A DNA stretch of 64,000 nt, taken from contig NZ_JBNAIM010000002.1 in assembly GCF_052048135.1 (NCBI RefSeq), positions 434,001-498,000 on the forward strand, in the 5' to 3' direction. The notes under the pieces are model-generated. The model did not search any database. It was not told where the DNA came from and saw only the letters and a program-made list of their open reading frames with translations. Within the stretch, counting starts at the first letter, position 1. The number at the start of each line of letters is the position of its first letter. The DNA is from Pelagibacter sp052048135 (GTDB taxonomy: Bacteria > Pseudomonadota > Alphaproteobacteria > Pelagibacterales > Pelagibacteraceae). This document shows positions 8,734-16,436 of this stretch, piece after piece. Both the position numbers and the translations under genes were made by a program.

Positions 8734-9849
8734 ATGAATAAAAATAAAGTTATTGTAAATAGCTGGAATGAATGGGATCCACTTAAACATGTAATTGTTG
8801 GTAGAGCAGATGGAACTTGTATTCCTGCACCTGAGCCTGCTCTTGATGCAAAAGTTCCAGAAGATTCTGATATGAGAGGAAAATTTGGTCCCAGAACTAA
8901 AGACACTGTTGATAAAGCAAACCAGCTTTTAGATGATTTTTCAAATATGTTAATAAAAAGAGGCATAAAAGTAGATAGGCCATCACCTATTGATTTTAAT
9001 CAAAAAACTTCAACACCAGATTGGGAGTCAGAGACAATGTTTGGGTGTATGCCTCCAAGAGATGTGCTGCTCACTGTTGGAAATGAAATTTTAGAAGCGA
9101 CGATGAGTTATAGATGTCGTTGGTTTGAATACTTATGTTATCGACCACTTTTAAAAGATTATTATAATAATGACCCTAATATGAGACATGAGTCTGCACC
9201 TAAACCTAGATTAACAGATGCTGATTATCGAAAAGATTATTTGTCTGACAAAATAGGGATTCAAAAAAGACTTAAATGGACTGAGGATAAATTTTTTGTA
9301 ACAACTGAAGAGGAACCATTGTTTGATGCAGCTGATGTATTAAGATTTGGAAAAGATTTGGTAGTTCAACATGGTTTTACTACAAATTTAAAAGGTATAG
9401 ATTGGTTGAAAAGACATTACAAAGATCACAGAGTTCATGCAGTAAATTTTCCTGGCGATCCTTATCCAATTCATATTGATGCAACATTCACACCAATTAA
9501 AGAAGGTTTAATCATAAACAATCCTCAGAGAAGATTACCGCAAGAGCAAAGAAAACTATTTGAAAAAAATGGATGGGAAATAATTGACGCTGCTCAACCT
9601 GCTCACAATGAGCCGCCAGCACTATGTTATTCATCAGTTTGGCTTTCAATGAATGTTTTGGTTTTAGACCCTAAAACAGTCTGTGTAGAAAAAAGTGAAA
9701 AATATCAAGCGGAACAATTAGATAAGTTAGGGATGGAGGTAATTCCAGTAGATTTGAGAGATGCTTATGCTTTTGGTGGAGGTCTTCATTGTTGTACAGC
9801 AGATGTTTATAGAGAAGGGGAATTAAAAGATTATTTTCCTAAACAATAG
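8734..9849 (+). CDS. Glycine amidinotransferase-type enzyme (AGAT family)
   Basis: Resembles arginine:glycine amidinotransferase, which moves the amidino group of arginine to glycine to give guanidinoacetate and ornithine; the reaction is reversible. The fold-defining start NSWNEWDPL, the FDAAD block with D198, HIDATF with H247 and GGGLHCCTADV with nucleophile C353 correspond to the Asp-His-Cys triad of the animal enzyme. Length is 371 residues, close to mature human AGAT. A good AAGGGG Shine-Dalgarno lies inside the end of the creatinase gene, one base upstream of it in the operon. Alternative acceptors (lysine, other amines) are known in bacterial relatives, so substrate is inferred. Confidence 0.85.
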   Translation: MNKNKVIVNSWNEWDPLKHVIVGRADGTCIPAPEPALDAKVPEDSDMRGKFGPRTKDTVDKANQLLDDFSNMLIKRGIKVDRPSPIDFNQKTSTPDWESETMFGCMPPRDVLLTVGNEILEATMSYRCRWFEYLCYRPLLKDYYNNDPNMRHESAPKPRLTDADYRKDYLSDKIGIQKRLKWTEDKFFVTTEEEPLFDAADVLRFGKDLVVQHGFTTNLKGIDWLKRHYKDHRVHAVNFPGDPYPIHIDATFTPIKEGLIINNPQRRLPQEQRKLFEKNGWEIIDAAQPAHNEPPALCYSSVWLSMNVLVLDPKTVCVEKSEKYQAEQLDKLGMEVIPVDLRDAYAFGGGLHCCTADVYREGELKDYFPKQ

Positions 9850-9850
9850 A

Positions 9851-10078
9851 TTAACTTGGGTTTTGTTTTAAAAATTCAATATAACTTAAAACTTCATTAA
9901 ATTTTTCATCTGGAATATCTTTATAAGACGAATTGAATTTAGTTTTTATACAAATTGCAACATGGGCATATGGATTTCTTCCTTTAGGATGATTAGGGTG
10001 ATCTGGTAGTTGTCCTTTCAAATAATCGCCAGCTTCCTGAATAATTTTCCAGAGTTTACTTGCGTTTTCTTTATTCAT
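9851..10078 (-). CDS. Small unknown protein, weakly like a phage ORF6C-type helical domain
   Basis: A 75-residue soluble, mildly charged protein. The second half (AHVAICIKTKF, then YKDIPDEKFNEVLSYI) has the pattern of the short helical C-terminal domain found in phage antirepressor-like proteins (ORF6C type), where an aromatic/basic strand is followed by an IPxxxFxEVxxFI helix. That likeness is from memory and weak. It converges with the amidinotransferase gene, one base separating the two stops, and diverges from the MOSC gene by 41 bp. Composition matches its neighbours. Function unknown. Confidence 0.55.
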   Translation of the reverse strand: MNKENASKLWKIIQEAGDYLKGQLPDHPNHPKGRNPYAHVAICIKTKFNSSYKDIPDEKFNEVLSYIEFLKQNPS

Positions 10079-10119
10079 TTACTTTGAAATATTATATTGT
10101 TAACCTTAAATAGTAAATT

Positions 10120-10566
10120 ATGTCTAAAGTTTTTAAGTTAGGTATAACCGATAAAAATAATAGTGAAATTAAGGAAGTAGCATCTATAGAAGTTTTAGCT
10201 AATAAAGGTGTAGTAGGAGATAGACACTTTGATGATTTTAACGATCCTTATTGCCAATTATCTTTAATAGAATCAGAAAATATTGATTATTATAATTCTA
10301 AATATGGTTTGAATATTCCTTATATAAATTTTAGGAGAAATATAGTTACTAAAGGTATCAAGTTAAACGAATTAATTGGAAAAAAAATTAAAGTTGGAGA
10401 AGTTAGCATAGAAGGAATAGATTTATGCAGACCTTGTAGACATTTGACAGAAATGCTAGATCAAGAAAACATTTTAAAAGAATTTTTAAGAAGAGGTGGT
10501 CTCAGATGTCAGATTTTAACTTCAGCAAAAATAAAAGTTGGAGATCAAATTAAAATTATAGATTGA
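10120..10566 (+). CDS. MOSC-domain protein
   Basis: A 148-residue stand-alone MOSC domain (MOCO sulfurase C-terminal type). The family start KGVVGDRH (29-36), an RRNIVTKGI block (72-80), and the conserved-cysteine segment CRPCRHL (C103, C106) are present. MOSC proteins bind or transfer sulfur or handle molybdenum cofactor. Being close to the formate dehydrogenase and mobA-moeA genes fits a molybdenum-related role, though 4 kb of unrelated genes intervene. Specific substrate unknown. Confidence 0.82.
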   Translation: MSKVFKLGITDKNNSEIKEVASIEVLANKGVVGDRHFDDFNDPYCQLSLIESENIDYYNSKYGLNIPYINFRRNIVTKGIKLNELIGKKIKVGEVSIEGIDLCRPCRHLTEMLDQENILKEFLRRGGLRCQILTSAKIKVGDQIKIID

Positions 10567-10571
10567 CTTCT

Positions 10572-11324
10572 TTAATTTTCTTTAGTTTTACTAATTTCAA
10601 ATTTTTCTAAACCAGTAGAAATATTGTTTTCTATAGAATTTTCTTTTTCCTCAAATGATTTCAGTCTTTCCATTTCCCTTTGTCTTAGTCTTTGTTCTCT
10701 TAAATTTTCTCGATGTTCTTTTGCTTTTTGTTCTCTATCAAATTTTTCTTCCCATTCTTTAATCTTTAAATATTCTAATTTTTTTTGTCTTTCCTCTTCT
10801 TCCTTAATTACTTTTAAAGCTCTCTCTCTTCGTCTTTTTTCTTTTAATTCTAGATTTTTTTGTTCTTCTTCTCTAACTTTTAAATCAATATCTTTTCTAT
10901 TTTGAGCTTCCTCTTTTAATTTAAGCTCTTTTTCTTTATTTCTTAATTCTTTTGCTATTTGGATAAGATCTTCATCCTTTTTAATTAAACGATCTGACTC
11001 TATTTTTTGTGTATTTTCTTTTAAATCAAGTTCTTTTTCTTTCGTTCTTAACTCTTCTTCTTTTATTTTAATTTTATTACTTTCTTTTGAAAGTCGTTCT
11101 TCCCAAATTTTTAGATCTTTTCTTTCATTAGAAATTCTATTTTTTTCCTCTAATTTTTGTAATTTAATTGTTTTAATTTTTTCAAGTTCTTTATTTTTTT
11201 TATAATTATTGAATGCACTGCTAAGTGACTTGGTTGTAAACGTAGCAAATTTTGCTAAACCAGCCTTTTTTTTTAAATTTTTATTTTTAATTTTTTTTTT
11301 TTGTGGCATTTTAATTTTTTCCAT
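10572..11324 (-). CDS. Highly charged coiled-coil protein of unknown function
   Basis: About 250 residues, nearly all Lys, Glu, Arg, Leu and Gln in heptad-like order from about residue 45 to 220, predicting a long single alpha helix or coiled coil. There is a basic N-terminus with KKKIKNKNLKKK and a small AKFATFTTKSLSSAF segment. A repeated unit of about 45 residues is visible (RTKEKELDLKE and later RNKEKELKLKE). No signal peptide or membrane span. I take the ATG at 11324; one at 11309 (MPQKKK) is equally possible. The long frame on the opposite strand mirrors its codons and is not a gene. Function not recognised. Confidence 0.7.
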   Translation of the reverse strand: MEKIKMPQKKKIKNKNLKKKAGLAKFATFTTKSLSSAFNNYKKNKELEKIKTIKLQKLEEKNRISNERKDLKIWEERLSKESNKIKIKEEELRTKEKELDLKENTQKIESDRLIKKDEDLIQIAKELRNKEKELKLKEEAQNRKDIDLKVREEEQKNLELKEKRRRERALKVIKEEEERQKKLEYLKIKEWEEKFDREQKAKEHRENLREQRLRQREMERLKSFEEKENSIENNISTGLEKFEISKTKEN

Positions 11325-11429
11325 TTCACTAAAGAAAAAACTTTTTTTCAACAAAATTTTATAAATAAATTTTAAAATCTGACTAAATTGGGTACAACCT
11401 GAAAGTGATTTTTTTTTTAAATAAAATTA

Positions 11430-12722
11430 TTAATTTGTAGCCTGTTCAGATATTTTTTCTGGTTCATCTATTGGCTCAGTAGTTGGATTTAACTCAATAC
11501 CAGCAGGTGTAATAGTTTGTGGCATTGCAACAAACTGTGAGTCAGGATTATCCACCGTTTTTCTAACTTTCATTCTATAAATTCCAAAAATTCCTATTAC
11601 AGAATGGAAGAAAAATAAAAATATAAAAAATCCATTAGGACCAACTAAATCCATAAATATTGAACATAAAAAAGGACCACTCATCGCACCTAATCCAAAA
11701 GCAAATTGAAGTCCTGCACCTGCAGCTACAAATTTATCTTTTGATATATAATCATTAGTGTGTGCTAAGATTAAAGAAAACATTGGCAAACTACAAAAAG
11801 AAAAAAGAATAAAAAATATATAAAACCAAGTTTTACTTGTTGCAAGACCTTCTGGTAAATACATTTGTCTAGAAACAATTATTGCTACAATAGCAAATAT
11901 TGCTGCGGCAAATGTAGAATAAACAATAACTTTTCTTCTATCATAAATATCTGAAAATTTTCCAATAGGAAATTGTGCAACTGAGCCAGAGGTTGCTAAT
12001 AAAAAGGTCACAATTGAAATTTCTAATATCGAAAAGTTCATGGAGGTTGCGTAAACAGCTAAAAGTGTAAATAATGCTGATTGAATAGTTCCATAAAATA
12101 ACGAACTAACCATTCCAAATGGGGAAGCTTGATACAAATCCACTAAACTCATCGCTTGAATTCTTTTAAATGTTGGTGCTTTTTTTTTAGTTAACAATAT
12201 TGGTATTAATGCTACTGAGGTAATAACTGAAACTAAAATAAAAGGTTGAAAATTTTGTGGACTACTAAAGTTAAGCAAAAACATACCTACACCCATTGAT
12301 CCATACAGCACCACCATATAAATTGATAAAACACTTCCTCTATTTTTATTACTTGATCTGTCATTTAACCAACTTTCTGCAACTGTATAAATACACACCA
12401 TACTTATTCCCGTTAATACTCTTAATAAAAACCAAATAAATGGATGTATCAAAATAGAATGGACTAAAATTACTAATGATGCCAATGAGGCAAAAGCAGC
12501 AAAAACTCTGATATGACCAACTCTCGAAATAATATTTGGAATTGTAGCTGCACCAATGAAATATCCGACAAAATAACCAGACATCATAAAACCAGTAGCA
12601 GTCAAACTAAAATCTTCTTGAACAGCTCGGACACCTAGAAGAGAGCCTTGAAAACCATAGGCCATCATAAGAAAGCCCATACCTAAAAATAGTGCCCATG
12701 AATTTTTTAAAACTTTATTCAT
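11430..12722 (-). CDS. Major facilitator superfamily transporter (YcaD/CynX-like)
   Basis: A 430-residue protein with about twelve membrane spans. The motif between spans 2 and 3 is present as GYFVGYFIGA followed by RVGHIRVFA, and AESWLNDRSSNKNRG lies after the fourth or fifth span, as in the YcaD-type branch. The cytoplasmic tail after about residue 395 is Pro/Glu/Thr-rich. It stands alone: the next gene upstream ends at 12781, and a possible promoter (TTGATT, 17-base gap, TACTTA) lies in the 58-bp gap. Substrate unknown. Confidence 0.85.
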   Translation of the reverse strand: MNKVLKNSWALFLGMGFLMMAYGFQGSLLGVRAVQEDFSLTATGFMMSGYFVGYFIGAATIPNIISRVGHIRVFAAFASLASLVILVHSILIHPFIWFLLRVLTGISMVCIYTVAESWLNDRSSNKNRGSVLSIYMVVLYGSMGVGMFLLNFSSPQNFQPFILVSVITSVALIPILLTKKKAPTFKRIQAMSLVDLYQASPFGMVSSLFYGTIQSALFTLLAVYATSMNFSILEISIVTFLLATSGSVAQFPIGKFSDIYDRRKVIVYSTFAAAIFAIVAIIVSRQMYLPEGLATSKTWFYIFFILFSFCSLPMFSLILAHTNDYISKDKFVAAGAGLQFAFGLGAMSGPFLCSIFMDLVGPNGFFIFLFFFHSVIGIFGIYRMKVRKTVDNPDSQFVAMPQTITPAGIELNPTTEPIDEPEKISEQATN

Positions 12723-12776
12723 AAAAATCGACGTAAGTATTCGCGATGTATTAATAAATCAAGACTTAATTGTGAC

Positions 12777-12798
12777 AAGCTTAAGAATTTTTAAGCTT
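12777..12798 (-). terminator. Perfect hairpin at the end of the gshA-gshB-EamA operon
   Basis: AAGCTTAA and TTAAGCTT form a perfect 8-bp stem around a 6-base loop, spanning the stop codon of the EamA gene. There is no strong T tract after it on the minus strand, so it may be an RNA 3'-end stabiliser as much as an intrinsic terminator. Confidence 0.45.
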
Positions 12799-13641
12799 CA
12801 TAAATGAGTGGATTGCAATTGTAACTATAATAATTACTCCACCTTGCAGGGTTTCTATGCTCGGTTGTTCTTTAATTATCAACCAAACCCAGATTGGACC
12901 GATAATAGTTTCTAACAAGAAAAACAGGTTTACTTCAGCTGCTGGAATAAACCTTGGAGCTATGGTTACTAATACAAATGGTATTGCAACACATAGAATA
13001 CACATCAAAGGTATTATGATTAAATCTTTGTCAATAAGCACAAAACTTTCAATAAAAAATAAAGCAAAAGTAGCTACAAATAATTTACCAACAACAGCAG
13101 CAGGAACTAAATTTTTTGATTTAGCTGATCTTACAGTGATAGCACCGATGGCCAAACCAAGCGCAGTGATGAAACCTAAAATATCCCCATAAAAATTACC
13201 TAATTTTAATGAATCAAAGAAAATGTAAATTATAGCTAAAAAAGTAACTATAATTGAAATCCACGTTTTTTTATCTGGAGGTTCTTTTAAAAATATTGCT
13301 CCAAGTATTGCTGATATCATTGGGGCAGTGGCAATCATAACAAGAGTATTAGCAACATTTGTATTTTGAATTGAAAGCACAAAAGTAATATTTGTTAAGC
13401 TAAATGTTGCGACATAAATAATCCCATGGTAACCACTGCTAAAAAGAATTTTAAAAAAATTTAACTGATATATTATAAGCATCCCTAAGAAAACAGTGAA
13501 AAAAGGAATTATCCCTCTGTAAAAAACTAATCCCCATGTATCTACATTTGAAAGTCTTATAAATAAAGAATCAGGTGTAATAAACATTACTGCCACAAAA
13601 GCCATTAAGGAACCTTTTTGTTGATCGGTCAGATTTTTCAT
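12781..13641 (-). CDS. EamA/DMT-family transporter coupled to glutathione synthesis genes
   Basis: About 286 residues and ten hydrophobic spans in two EamA repeats (GLVFYRGIIPF near the first span pair; FIPAAEVNLFFLLETI in the second). I choose the ATG at 13641 because it overlaps the gshB stop by 4 bases (ATGA); the in-frame TTG 18 bases upstream is less likely. Co-translation with gshB suggests a carrier for a thiol, glutathione-related or amino-acid compound; some EamA members export cysteine-pathway metabolites. The substrate is inferred from context only. Confidence 0.8.
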   Translation of the reverse strand: MKNLTDQQKGSLMAFVAVMFITPDSLFIRLSNVDTWGLVFYRGIIPFFTVFLGMLIIYQLNFFKILFSSGYHGIIYVATFSLTNITFVLSIQNTNVANTLVMIATAPMISAILGAIFLKEPPDKKTWISIIVTFLAIIYIFFDSLKLGNFYGDILGFITALGLAIGAITVRSAKSKNLVPAAVVGKLFVATFALFFIESFVLIDKDLIIIPLMCILCVAIPFVLVTIAPRFIPAAEVNLFFLLETIIGPIWVWLIIKEQPSIETLQGGVIIIVTIAIHSFMKLKNS

Positions 13642-14564
13642 GCTTTTAATTCTTTCCAAAAAGTTTTCGCCAGGTTAATTTTTGATAAATCATATAAAGT
13701 TTTTAATCCTGTTGGGGATGTAACATTGATATCACCGTTAAGTTTTTGATCTATAAAATCTATTCCTGCAAAAAAAATATTTTCTTTTTTTAAGTCACTT
13801 GCTATTTTTTTTGATATCTTTTTTTCAGATATCGTAAGAATTGTATTTATTGCTTTACCACCTTTGCTCATATTGCTTAAAAAAGACCCTTTTTTAGGAA
13901 CTCTTGATATAGCACCAGAAATTTTTCCATTGATTATGAACACTCTTTTGTCTCCATTACTTATTTTAGGTAAAAATTTTTGACACATCATGAAGCCATG
14001 TTTTTTAAGAAGTTTTTGGATTGATTTAAAATTAAATTTAGAGAATAAATAAATATCATTACCACCAAAGCTATGCACTGGTTTAAGAATTACTTTTTTG
14101 TTAGCTTTAAAAAAATTTTTGATTTCATTTAAATTTTGAGAAAAAATAGTATTAGGCATAAATTTTTGATATTTTGCTGAGTAAAATTTTTCAGAAATAT
14201 TTCTTATTGATGTTGGATTGTTTATAATTTTAACCTTATCATTAATAGTATCCAACATGTAAGTTGTTGAAATATATTCAAGATTAAAAGGAGGATCTTG
14301 TCTTATTAAAATAAATTTACATTTTAACAAATCTAATTTTTGTTTTCTTAATATTTTACAAATATTTTTTTTATTATAATTAAATTTTACAAAAAATCCT
14401 TTAGCAATAACTTTTGAGTTAATGATGGATATATTTTTAGGTTCATAATAAAATATTTTATAGTTTTTTTTTTGAATTTCATTTGCTAAAAAAATACTTG
14501 TATCTGTTAAAGGATTAAGTTTTGATGGATGATTTCCTTGAATAGCAACAATTTTATTTATCAT
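13638..14564 (-). CDS. gshB: Glutathione synthetase
   Basis: Joins glycine to gamma-glutamylcysteine using ATP. About 308 residues, with the prokaryotic glutathione synthetase N-terminal domain (IRQDPPF near residue 85, followed by the TTYMLD block) and an ATP-grasp domain (KPVHSFGGNDIY near 160, RVFIINGKISGAISR near 210, NVTSPTG near the end). The ATG at 14564 is preferred to a GTG nine bases upstream. It overlaps gshA by 11 bp and the transporter by 4 bp, forming one operon. Confidence 0.9.
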   Translation of the reverse strand: MINKIVAIQGNHPSKLNPLTDTSIFLANEIQKKNYKIFYYEPKNISIINSKVIAKGFFVKFNYNKKNICKILRKQKLDLLKCKFILIRQDPPFNLEYISTTYMLDTINDKVKIINNPTSIRNISEKFYSAKYQKFMPNTIFSQNLNEIKNFFKANKKVILKPVHSFGGNDIYLFSKFNFKSIQKLLKKHGFMMCQKFLPKISNGDKRVFIINGKISGAISRVPKKGSFLSNMSKGGKAINTILTISEKKISKKIASDLKKENIFFAGIDFIDQKLNGDINVTSPTGLKTLYDLSKINLAKTFWKELKA

Positions 14565-15849
14565 ACAGTTCACTTAAATTTTCATTTTTTGAAAATTTAT
14601 TAATCATATGATCTGCGTTTGTCGTTTTATTATCAATTACTTTTTGCAAATGTCTTAAAAATAAAGTTTCATTTTTGTTACTTTTGTTAAGAACATCTCT
14701 ATTTTCTAATCCTTTTCTAGATAAATCCAATAAAGTTGAAGCCCAATAAAGAAGATTTTTACCCATCAATTCTGTATTAAACCCTTTTTTTGGAGCCTCA
14801 AGGTAAGCGTTAATAATTTTATCTTTATCCCATCTTGAAATTAAATCATAAACTTCATCTAAGTTCCCATATAACAAACCAACATTAAAAGCTGGACCAG
14901 CGCACAAACAATCCCAGCCACATGTGTCCATAGATCTAAGTTCAATATATTTTTTTAATCTGTTTTCAGTAAAAATTGTACTTAGATGGGTTGATAAGTC
15001 ATTTTCATTGGGTAAACGATTATTAATTTCATCAACACTACCATTCATAAAATCTTTAAATCTATATTTTTGTCCTGAAATATATCTCTCTTTTTCTTGA
15101 ATAAATAAAATCTGAAAATTCATTACAAAATCTGCGTATTTTTCAAAATTTAAATCCTCTAAGAATAATTTTGGCAAGCCACCTCGAGAAGTATTCTGCC
15201 ATACTTTAGATCGATAAGATAAATAATTACTTTTTTTCTTTTCAACAATTGAAGAATTAGCAAACAAAGCAATTGAAATAGGAACAATGGAATTTACAAT
15301 TTTGAATTTTTTAACAAAGTCTTTCTCTGAACTGTAATCAATATTTAATTGAGTTCCACAAGTTCGATACATCATATCAAGACTCAATTCTCCTCCTAAA
15401 GGCATATCTTTTGTCATTAGTTTATACCGTTGCTTTGGATTATTTGGAATTTCATTAAGTTTTGATATTGGATCAAAGCCTGAACTTACAATGCTTATAT
15501 TTATTTTTTTTGTTACTTGTTTAAGTTCAAATAAATAATCTTGAGACTCAGCACAAGCTTCATGGATATTGTTTAATTTTTCTCCAGACAATTCAATTTG
15601 ATTCCCAGGCTCAAGGGTAATATTTTTTTCACCTTTACTTAAACCAATTATATTATCTTTTTCTAAAATTGGATTCCAACCAAATTCTAACAAGGCTGAA
15701 AACATTTCTTTTATTTTTGTGTAGTTTATTCGCTTATTGTTTTTGTTATCAAATAAAAATTTTTCATGTTCAATTCCAATTTTAAAATTTTTTTGATCTT
15801 TAACTCCAGATTGAAAATATTTAATAATTTGTTCTTTGGTATTAATCAT
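14554..15849 (-). CDS. gshA: Glutamate-cysteine ligase (alphaproteobacterial/plant type)
   Basis: First step of glutathione synthesis: ATP-dependent ligation of glutamate and cysteine. The 431-residue length and blocks such as GIEHEKFLF (about 25-33), LEPGNQIELSG (about 79-89), YRTCGTQLNIDY (about 160-171) and ELRSMDTCGWDC are typical of the plant/alphaproteobacterial GCS2-type family and not of the E. coli enzyme. It is the first gene of the gshA-gshB-EamA set. Confidence 0.92.
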   Translation of the reverse strand: MINTKEQIIKYFQSGVKDQKNFKIGIEHEKFLFDNKNNKRINYTKIKEMFSALLEFGWNPILEKDNIIGLSKGEKNITLEPGNQIELSGEKLNNIHEACAESQDYLFELKQVTKKINISIVSSGFDPISKLNEIPNNPKQRYKLMTKDMPLGGELSLDMMYRTCGTQLNIDYSSEKDFVKKFKIVNSIVPISIALFANSSIVEKKKSNYLSYRSKVWQNTSRGGLPKLFLEDLNFEKYADFVMNFQILFIQEKERYISGQKYRFKDFMNGSVDEINNRLPNENDLSTHLSTIFTENRLKKYIELRSMDTCGWDCLCAGPAFNVGLLYGNLDEVYDLISRWDKDKIINAYLEAPKKGFNTELMGKNLLYWASTLLDLSRKGLENRDVLNKSNKNETLFLRHLQKVIDNKTTNADHMINKFSKNENLSELYDK

Positions 15850-15878
15850 AAGATCTAAATAATACTTTTTTTTGTTAT

Positions 15879-16436
15879 TTAAAGTAAAGAGTAAGGTTTT
15901 CTTGAGAAAATTCTCTTTACCATCGGAGAAAAGTCTTCAAGTGTCATACTTTTATAATTTGGATCAAATGATGCTTGATCCCATTTTTCACAAAAGTTAA
16001 CAGCATCATTGTAGTATTCATGATCTTTATATTTATCTCTTTGATTTTTATTTTTACCTAAATGATGAGCATAATAGTACATTTGAAATTCTCCATGTTT
16101 CTCTATTATCCAGTGGGTTTTTTTACTCACATAGGGTTTCAAGACAGCTGCGGCATATTCAGAGTGATTTAAAGGAGCTAGCTCATCACCTATATCATGT
16201 AGCAAAGCTGCAACAACCATCTCTTCATCGGCCTTATCTTTATATGCTCTTGTTGCTGTTTGAAGAGAATGTTCAAGTCTTGATATTTTATATCCTTCCA
16301 AGGTAGCTGTAAGACCTTTCATAAAATTCAAAATTCTATCAGCTGTTCCATTAATGTATTCTTGTTCATATTTATCTAGCAATAGATATTCATCTTTTGT
16401 GCCTGATTTCATTTCTGTAAAATTAACTGTTTTCAT
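15879..16436 (-). CDS. HD-domain protein with PhnZ-like diiron ligand pattern
   Basis: A 185-residue soluble HD-domain protein. Candidate metal ligands are H56 (LEHSLQ), H80-D81 (LLHDIG), H91, H114 (KHGEF) and D153 (WDQASFD). This six-ligand layout, together with EHSLQ and EEMVVAALLHDIG, resembles the mixed-valent diiron oxygenases PhnZ and TmpB that cleave hydroxy-phosphonates, as well as generic HD phosphohydrolases. No phosphonate genes are adjacent: it lies against purF (stop and start abut) and 29 bp from gshA. Superfamily is secure, reaction open. Confidence 0.75.
   Translation of the reverse strand: MKTVNFTEMKSGTKDEYLLLDKYEQEYINGTADRILNFMKGLTATLEGYKISRLEHSLQTATRAYKDKADEEMVVAALLHDIGDELAPLNHSEYAAAVLKPYVSKKTHWIIEKHGEFQMYYYAHHLGKNKNQRDKYKDHEYYNDAVNFCEKWDQASFDPNYKSMTLEDFSPMVKRIFSRKPYSLL

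Noticed and set aside
10624..10905. Ser/Phe/Leu-rich reading frame on the plus strand opposite the coiled-coil gene
   Set aside because: It is the mirror of the repetitive Lys/Glu codons on the other strand and has no ribosome-binding site or recognisable domain.
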